A DNA stretch of 64,000 bases from Pseudomonas sp. CCI4.2. GTDB lineage: Bacteria > Pseudomonadota > Gammaproteobacteria > Pseudomonadales > Pseudomonadaceae. Numbering within the stretch: the first letter of the stretch is position 1; each line of letters begins with the position of its first letter. Positions 60,719 to 64,000 of the stretch are shown piece after piece. Where the stretch lies: assembly GCF_034350045.1 (NCBI RefSeq), contig NZ_CP133781.1, positions 5,258,501 to 5,322,500 of the forward strand, given 5' to 3'. Made by a program: the position numbers and the translations under genes. Under the pieces are notes generated by a model. The model saw only the letters and a list, made by a program, of their open reading frames with translations, made no database searches and was not told the origin of the DNA.

Positions 60719-61848
60719 GACTGTTCTCCAACAGTGGCCAGGCTGTCGAGGAGCGCCTGGCCCATCAGCTCGCGGCGCCAGCCACGCAGCGACTCTGGCA
60801 ATTGATAGGGACCGTGGGGGTAGCCGCTTTTCAGCAGGGCTTCGAGGGTCTTTTTACGCAGCATAAGTTCAGGGGCCATGTTCAACTGCTCGGCGTACTG
60901 CTGACCAATCACACGCAATGTCTTCAAGACAACGGATGCTTCGATCGGCAGCGGCTCGGGCAACGCGGCTGGCCACTGTTCTGGCGGCAGGCAGGCAGAG
61001 GTCTTGATCAGTTCGATCAAAAACTCTCCGTCCTGGCGCACGGTTTTAGGGTGAATGTCTTCGATTTTCGCCAACGCGGTGAGGTTGTCCGGCTGGGTTT
61101 TGGCCAATGGCCAGAGTGAGTGCTCACGGACCACGCGATTACGCGGCAAGTTACGCGACCGCGCCTCACGCTCACGCCACGCACATAACTCACGCAGTAC
61201 CGCCAATTGTGCGCGGGATAACTTCCACGCCAACTTGGCATCACGGTACAGATCATACGGGTCGATTTCGCGCCGAAGGTTCGCAACCAGTTCAGCACCG
61301 TCGTCCAGCAGCCAAGCGTGTTTGTCTGTGGACAGTTTCGGCTGGAGGATGCTGTAAACCTCGGCCAGGTGTACGGCATCCTCAGCGGCGTAGCTGATTT
61401 GGGTTTCAGACAGCGGACGCTGTAACCAATCGGAGCGGGTCTCCCCCTTGGGCAGGTCGATCCCCAGCACTTCCTGGACCAGACGTGAGTAGCCCATGGA
61501 AAAACCGAGGTTCAGGTACGCGGCGGCCAATTGTGTATCAAACAGCGGCGCTGGCAGGCTGCCCGTTAAACGCAGCAGGACTTCGAGGTCTTCACTGCAG
61601 GCGTGGACAACTTTGATGACATCGGGATTCTCCAGCAGTGCCGACAGCGGTGCCCAATCATTGATCAGCAGCGGGTCAATCAGAAAGGCGCGAGCGCCGT
61701 CTCCAATCTGCAGCAACGCGGCGATGGGATAAAAAGTGTCGACCCGCATGAATTCGGTGTCGAGGGCGACAAAGGGCAAGGTTTGCCATTCGACGCAATG
61801 TTGGGCGAGGCTGGCGTCGTCACGAATCCAGTGAATATCAATGGCCAC
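60715..61848 (-). CDS. rnd: Ribonuclease D
   Basis: A 377-residue 3'-5' exoribonuclease. The start is GTG at 61848 (VAIDIHWIRDDA), preceded by AAGGGAG at six bases; the frame open to 62007 is an extension. The DEDD exonuclease motifs are FVALDTEFMRVDTFYP, VHACSEDLEVLLR and ISYAAEDAVHLAEVY. An HRDC domain follows (LRELCAWREREARSRNLPRN). It trims tRNA and other RNA 3' ends. Length matches E. coli Rnd (375). Confidence 0.95.
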   Translation of the reverse strand: MAIDIHWIRDDASLAQHCVEWQTLPFVALDTEFMRVDTFYPIAALLQIGDGARAFLIDPLLINDWAPLSALLENPDVIKVVHACSEDLEVLLRLTGSLPAPLFDTQLAAAYLNLGFSMGYSRLVQEVLGIDLPKGETRSDWLQRPLSETQISYAAEDAVHLAEVYSILQPKLSTDKHAWLLDDGAELVANLRREIDPYDLYRDAKLAWKLSRAQLAVLRELCAWREREARSRNLPRNRVVREHSLWPLAKTQPDNLTALAKIEDIHPKTVRQDGEFLIELIKTSACLPPEQWPAALPEPLPIEASVVLKTLRVIGQQYAEQLNMAPELMLRKKTLEALLKSGYPHGPYQLPESLRGWRRELMGQALLDSLATVGEQS

Positions 61849-61976
61849 ACGGCTCTCCCTTGAAGAATGGCGCGCAGTATATATCGCATCACCGATAACC
61901 GGGCATTCACACTTCAAGTCTTGAGCAACTTCCTGCCATACACCGGGTAAATGCAGACCGGTCATCGGATTAAGCC

Positions 61977-62636
61977 TTAGACCTTTTGCAACACGTAAAC
62001 CCGCCACATGGCGTAGCCGGGCAATACATCGTGGTGGCCAAGGATTTGAAATCCGGCGGTCGCGAACTCAGTTTCTATTTCCGTGCGATTCACCACGAAA
62101 CGATTCATCCGCAACACCTCAGGTTCAACACGTGCTCGAACCCGCTCCAAGCGCTTGCGTCGCCATGATTTGATGTTGCCATCGACCCACAGCGCAATGA
62201 TTACCGTGTCGCGCGTCACCCGATGGAATTCTCGCAAGATGGCTGCACGATGATCCCGATCAGGGATGTGGTGGAATAAACGCATGCAAAAGATGCAATC
62301 CACCGCGTTTGCCGACAACTCGATGGAAAGCGGTGAAGTCTGGAAGGTTTTAATACGTTTAAGCTTTTCAGCGGAAAAACCGGCCTCACCTAAAGCCAGC
62401 ATTTCCGGCGAATGGTCGGCCGCCAGCACAACCCGGTTGCTGTGTTCGGTTAACACCGCCCAAAAGCGACCCGCACCACTGGGTAAATCGAGCACCAACC
62501 CAGGTTCGCCCGCGATTTTTAGCGCTCGCCGCGCCAACTGCTCGTCACGCCATTGCGCCAGGCGCCCGGAAAAGCCTTGTGGCTGGACAGGCTTGCCGCC
62601 ATCAGTTTCAGAGCGTAACGCTTTAACATTCAGCAT
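61977..62636 (-). CDS. Class I SAM-dependent methyltransferase
   Basis: About 219 residues from ATG 62636; the frame to 62693 lacks a ribosome-binding site. The SAM-binding motif I is LVLDLPSGAGRFWAVL near 52-67, followed by VVLAADHSPEMLALGE and DCIFCMRLFHHIPD. A basic C-terminal half (KSWRRKRLERVRARVEPEVL) may contact nucleic acid or membrane. The substrate is unknown. Confidence 0.87.
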   Translation of the reverse strand: MLNVKALRSETDGGKPVQPQGFSGRLAQWRDEQLARRALKIAGEPGLVLDLPSGAGRFWAVLTEHSNRVVLAADHSPEMLALGEAGFSAEKLKRIKTFQTSPLSIELSANAVDCIFCMRLFHHIPDRDHRAAILREFHRVTRDTVIIALWVDGNIKSWRRKRLERVRARVEPEVLRMNRFVVNRTEIETEFATAGFQILGHHDVLPGYAMWRVYVLQKV

Positions 62637-62785
62637 GAACACTCTGCTTATAAGGTAACCGCTTAATAAGTAAGAATTCGCCAGAGCGACCAAGTTAAAA
62701 ACGTCTTCACCTATAAATTTTAATCAGCCGTGCATCAATTTTTTGTGAAAAGAATGCGGATTGGAACGCGTGATACGTTTTTTGT

Positions 62786-62906
62786 GTAAGAGCGGGCTTG
62801 CTCGCGATCGGCTGCGCAACTGACGTAAAACCAAGCAGCTCGGTTGTTGCAGTTGGAACCGATTGGGACCGCTTCGCGGTCCATCGCGAGCAAGCTCGCT
62901 CCCACA
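62786..62906. repeat. REP pair in a 315-bp gap
   Basis: GAGCGGGCTTGCTCGCGATC near 62790 faces TCGCGAGCAAGCTCGCTCCC ending at 62903, with an inner GACCGC-TTCG-CGGTCC hairpin at 62868-62882. This is the common Pseudomonas REP type. Nothing else is evident between 62637 and 62951. Confidence 0.75.
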
Positions 62907-62951
62907 ATTGTGTTATTCCACAGCGTGTGGGTTTATTTGATAAGCCCTCTT

Positions 62952-63341
62952 CTATTTAGCCGCGTACTGCATTTCGCCGCCGCCGAACGACCAGTCTTCG
63001 CGGTTACTTTCGACGAGGCTGATCCAAACGTCTTCTTTGCGAATCCCGGTCTTCTCATGAATCCCCTCGGCAATGGCTTTATAGAAAGCCTTCTTGACCT
63101 CGACGCTGCGTCCGGTACTCCACGTGATCTGGATAAATACGATTTTCGAGGTGTAGGTGACGCCCAAGTAACCGGCGGCCGGATACACCAGTTCATCCCC
63201 GGCGTGGCGGTTCACGATCTGAAATTTGTCGTGTTCTGGGACGTTGGCGGTTTGGATCATGGCGTCGTACACCACGTCACCAATGGCTTTGACGATTTCA
63301 GGCGAGGTGTCTGCGGCTAAATCAATTCTGGCTAGTGGCAT
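62952..63341 (-). CDS. Tautomerase-family protein
   Basis: A 129-residue protein from ATG 63341 with AAGG seven bases upstream. Pro2 follows Met (MPLARIDLAADTSPEIVKAI) and would be the N-terminal catalytic base after Met removal. The later segment TWSTGRSVEVKKAFYKAIAE and EDVWISLVESNREDWSFGGG match the longer tautomerase group that resembles two fused 4-oxalocrotonate tautomerase units. Substrate unknown. It is divergent from a LysR regulator that probably controls it. Confidence 0.88.
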   Translation of the reverse strand: MPLARIDLAADTSPEIVKAIGDVVYDAMIQTANVPEHDKFQIVNRHAGDELVYPAAGYLGVTYTSKIVFIQITWSTGRSVEVKKAFYKAIAEGIHEKTGIRKEDVWISLVESNREDWSFGGGEMQYAAK

Positions 63342-63455
63342 GGTGGGACCTTCGGATCGTGGCAGAGAAGAAAGACTTCGTTCAGGCAGCAAATTTAGCG
63401 TCGCCGACGGCCTTCCACAAGCGCATAATTATTTCGCTAATGATGAGGATTACGC

Positions 63456-64000
63456 ATGCTATTCGAAGATTTGAAGGCGTTCGTCGCAGTGATTGACCAC
63501 CACTCACTGACCCGCGCCGCCCAAGCGTTATGCCTGACGCAATCGGCGGTGTCGCGCCGCATTCAACATTTGGAAGAGTCCCTCGACGCCAATCTGTTTG
63601 ATCGCACCAGCCGTCCCCCCAAAGCCACGGCGCTGGCCCACCGCATTTATCAACACGCGGTTATTCTGCTGCGCGATGCCGAGCATTTGCTGGAGGTGCC
63701 ACGGGAAGGCGCGGCCCCCAGTGGGCCGTTTCGTTTGGGGTTTACCCAAGTGGTGGCGGACGTGGTGGTGTTCGACGTGGTGATGAAGATGAAAGCAGAA
63801 TTTCCGGAGCTGGAGGTGCAGTTGCACACCCATTGGAGTTCCGAACTTCAGCAGCAAATTCACGCCGGTAGCCTGGATGCCGCGACATTGATGCTGACTT
63901 CACCCAGCCGTCTGCCTGAAGGCGTGACCGGGCAATTCATCACCACCCTTGAAGTGCTGGTGGTGCAAAGTAAACGCGCGCCGTTGGTCGATAGCCGTTC
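63456..64000 (+). CDS. LysR-family transcriptional regulator, 5' part (runs off window)
   Basis: A frame from ATG 63456 (GAGGA six bases upstream) stays open to the window end, giving 181 residues. The N-terminal HTH is LFEDLKAFVAVIDHHSLTRA then AQALCLTQSAVSRRIQHLEE, the LysR signature. A substrate-binding domain begins near residue 90 (GPFRLGFTQVVADVVVFDVV). The 114-bp divergent gap with the tautomerase gene is the classical LysR arrangement, so it probably senses a compound linked to that enzyme. Confidence 0.92.
   Translation, partial: MLFEDLKAFVAVIDHHSLTRAAQALCLTQSAVSRRIQHLEESLDANLFDRTSRPPKATALAHRIYQHAVILLRDAEHLLEVPREGAAPSGPFRLGFTQVVADVVVFDVVMKMKAEFPELEVQLHTHWSSELQQQIHAGSLDAATLMLTSPSRLPEGVTGQFITTLEVLVVQSKRAPLVDSR

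Overview
The window looks like a chromosomal segment from a fluorescent Pseudomonas (P. fluorescens lineage or close). This rests on protein content and gene order rather than on a search: prc next to an EAL/CBS/GGDEF gene, an FKBP lipoprotein, rdgC next to a BASS transporter, an mxtR/crbS-type sensor kinase, cysK next to a DUF748 gene, and rnd next to ycgL. Base composition is moderately GC-rich, and dispersed intergenic palindromes typical of this genus are abundant.

Layout. 1-7.6 kb is a surface or accessory block: two genes for Ig-like beta-sandwich proteins on the minus strand (the first cut by the window edge), then two tandem, clearly paralogous pertactin-type autotransporters. 8-19.4 kb carries a quinone oxidoreductase, prc, a c-di-GMP protein, a three-gene HTH/unknown/Sel1 operon, a YkvA protein, an FKBP lipoprotein, and a di-heme cytochrome/catalase-like pair. 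Two tRNA genes (Val, Asp) follow. 20-32.7 kb holds rdgC, a BASS transporter, a guanidine-II riboswitch with its guanidinium exporter gene, an MFS-acyltransferase fusion, a TDT transporter, the mxtR/crbS-type sensor, aceK and an EamA transporter. 33-39.4 kb holds lpxO, cysK, a DUF748 gene, a DUF4160/DUF2442 pair with a palindromic operator, and a MoxR/VWA pair. 40-46.9 kb has the pxpABC 5-oxoprolinase operon and ptrB. 49-64 kb has a cNMP-binding protein, a periplasmic molybdenum hydroxylase operon with its cytochrome c, yajD, a SPOUT methyltransferase, ycgN, a nitroreductase, a hydroxyacid dehydrogenase, the rnd-ycgL operon, a methyltransferase, a tautomerase and the start of a LysR regulator.

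Mobile and repeated DNA. Two insertion sequences are present and both sit inside dispersed repeats. An IS3-family element (about 47.3-49.0 kb) interrupts a roughly 650-bp intergenic repeat whose uninterrupted counterpart lies, in the opposite orientation, at 29.3-30.0 kb. An IS110-family (IS1111-like) element (56.56-58.0 kb) has inserted into a short GCCAAC/GTTGGC repeat. Its non-coding end contains an 11-nt stretch complementary to the reconstructed target across the insertion point, as expected for a guide RNA of this family. A separate composite repeat of about 190 bp occurs three times in one orientation.

Most genes are housekeeping or common accessory genes. The parts most worth a second look are the IS110 guide match, the guanidine riboswitch, the di-heme cytochrome/catalase pair, the paired DnaA boxes, the DUF4160/DUF2442 operator and the Ig-like/autotransporter block. 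All functional calls come from reading the sequence; no database search was run.
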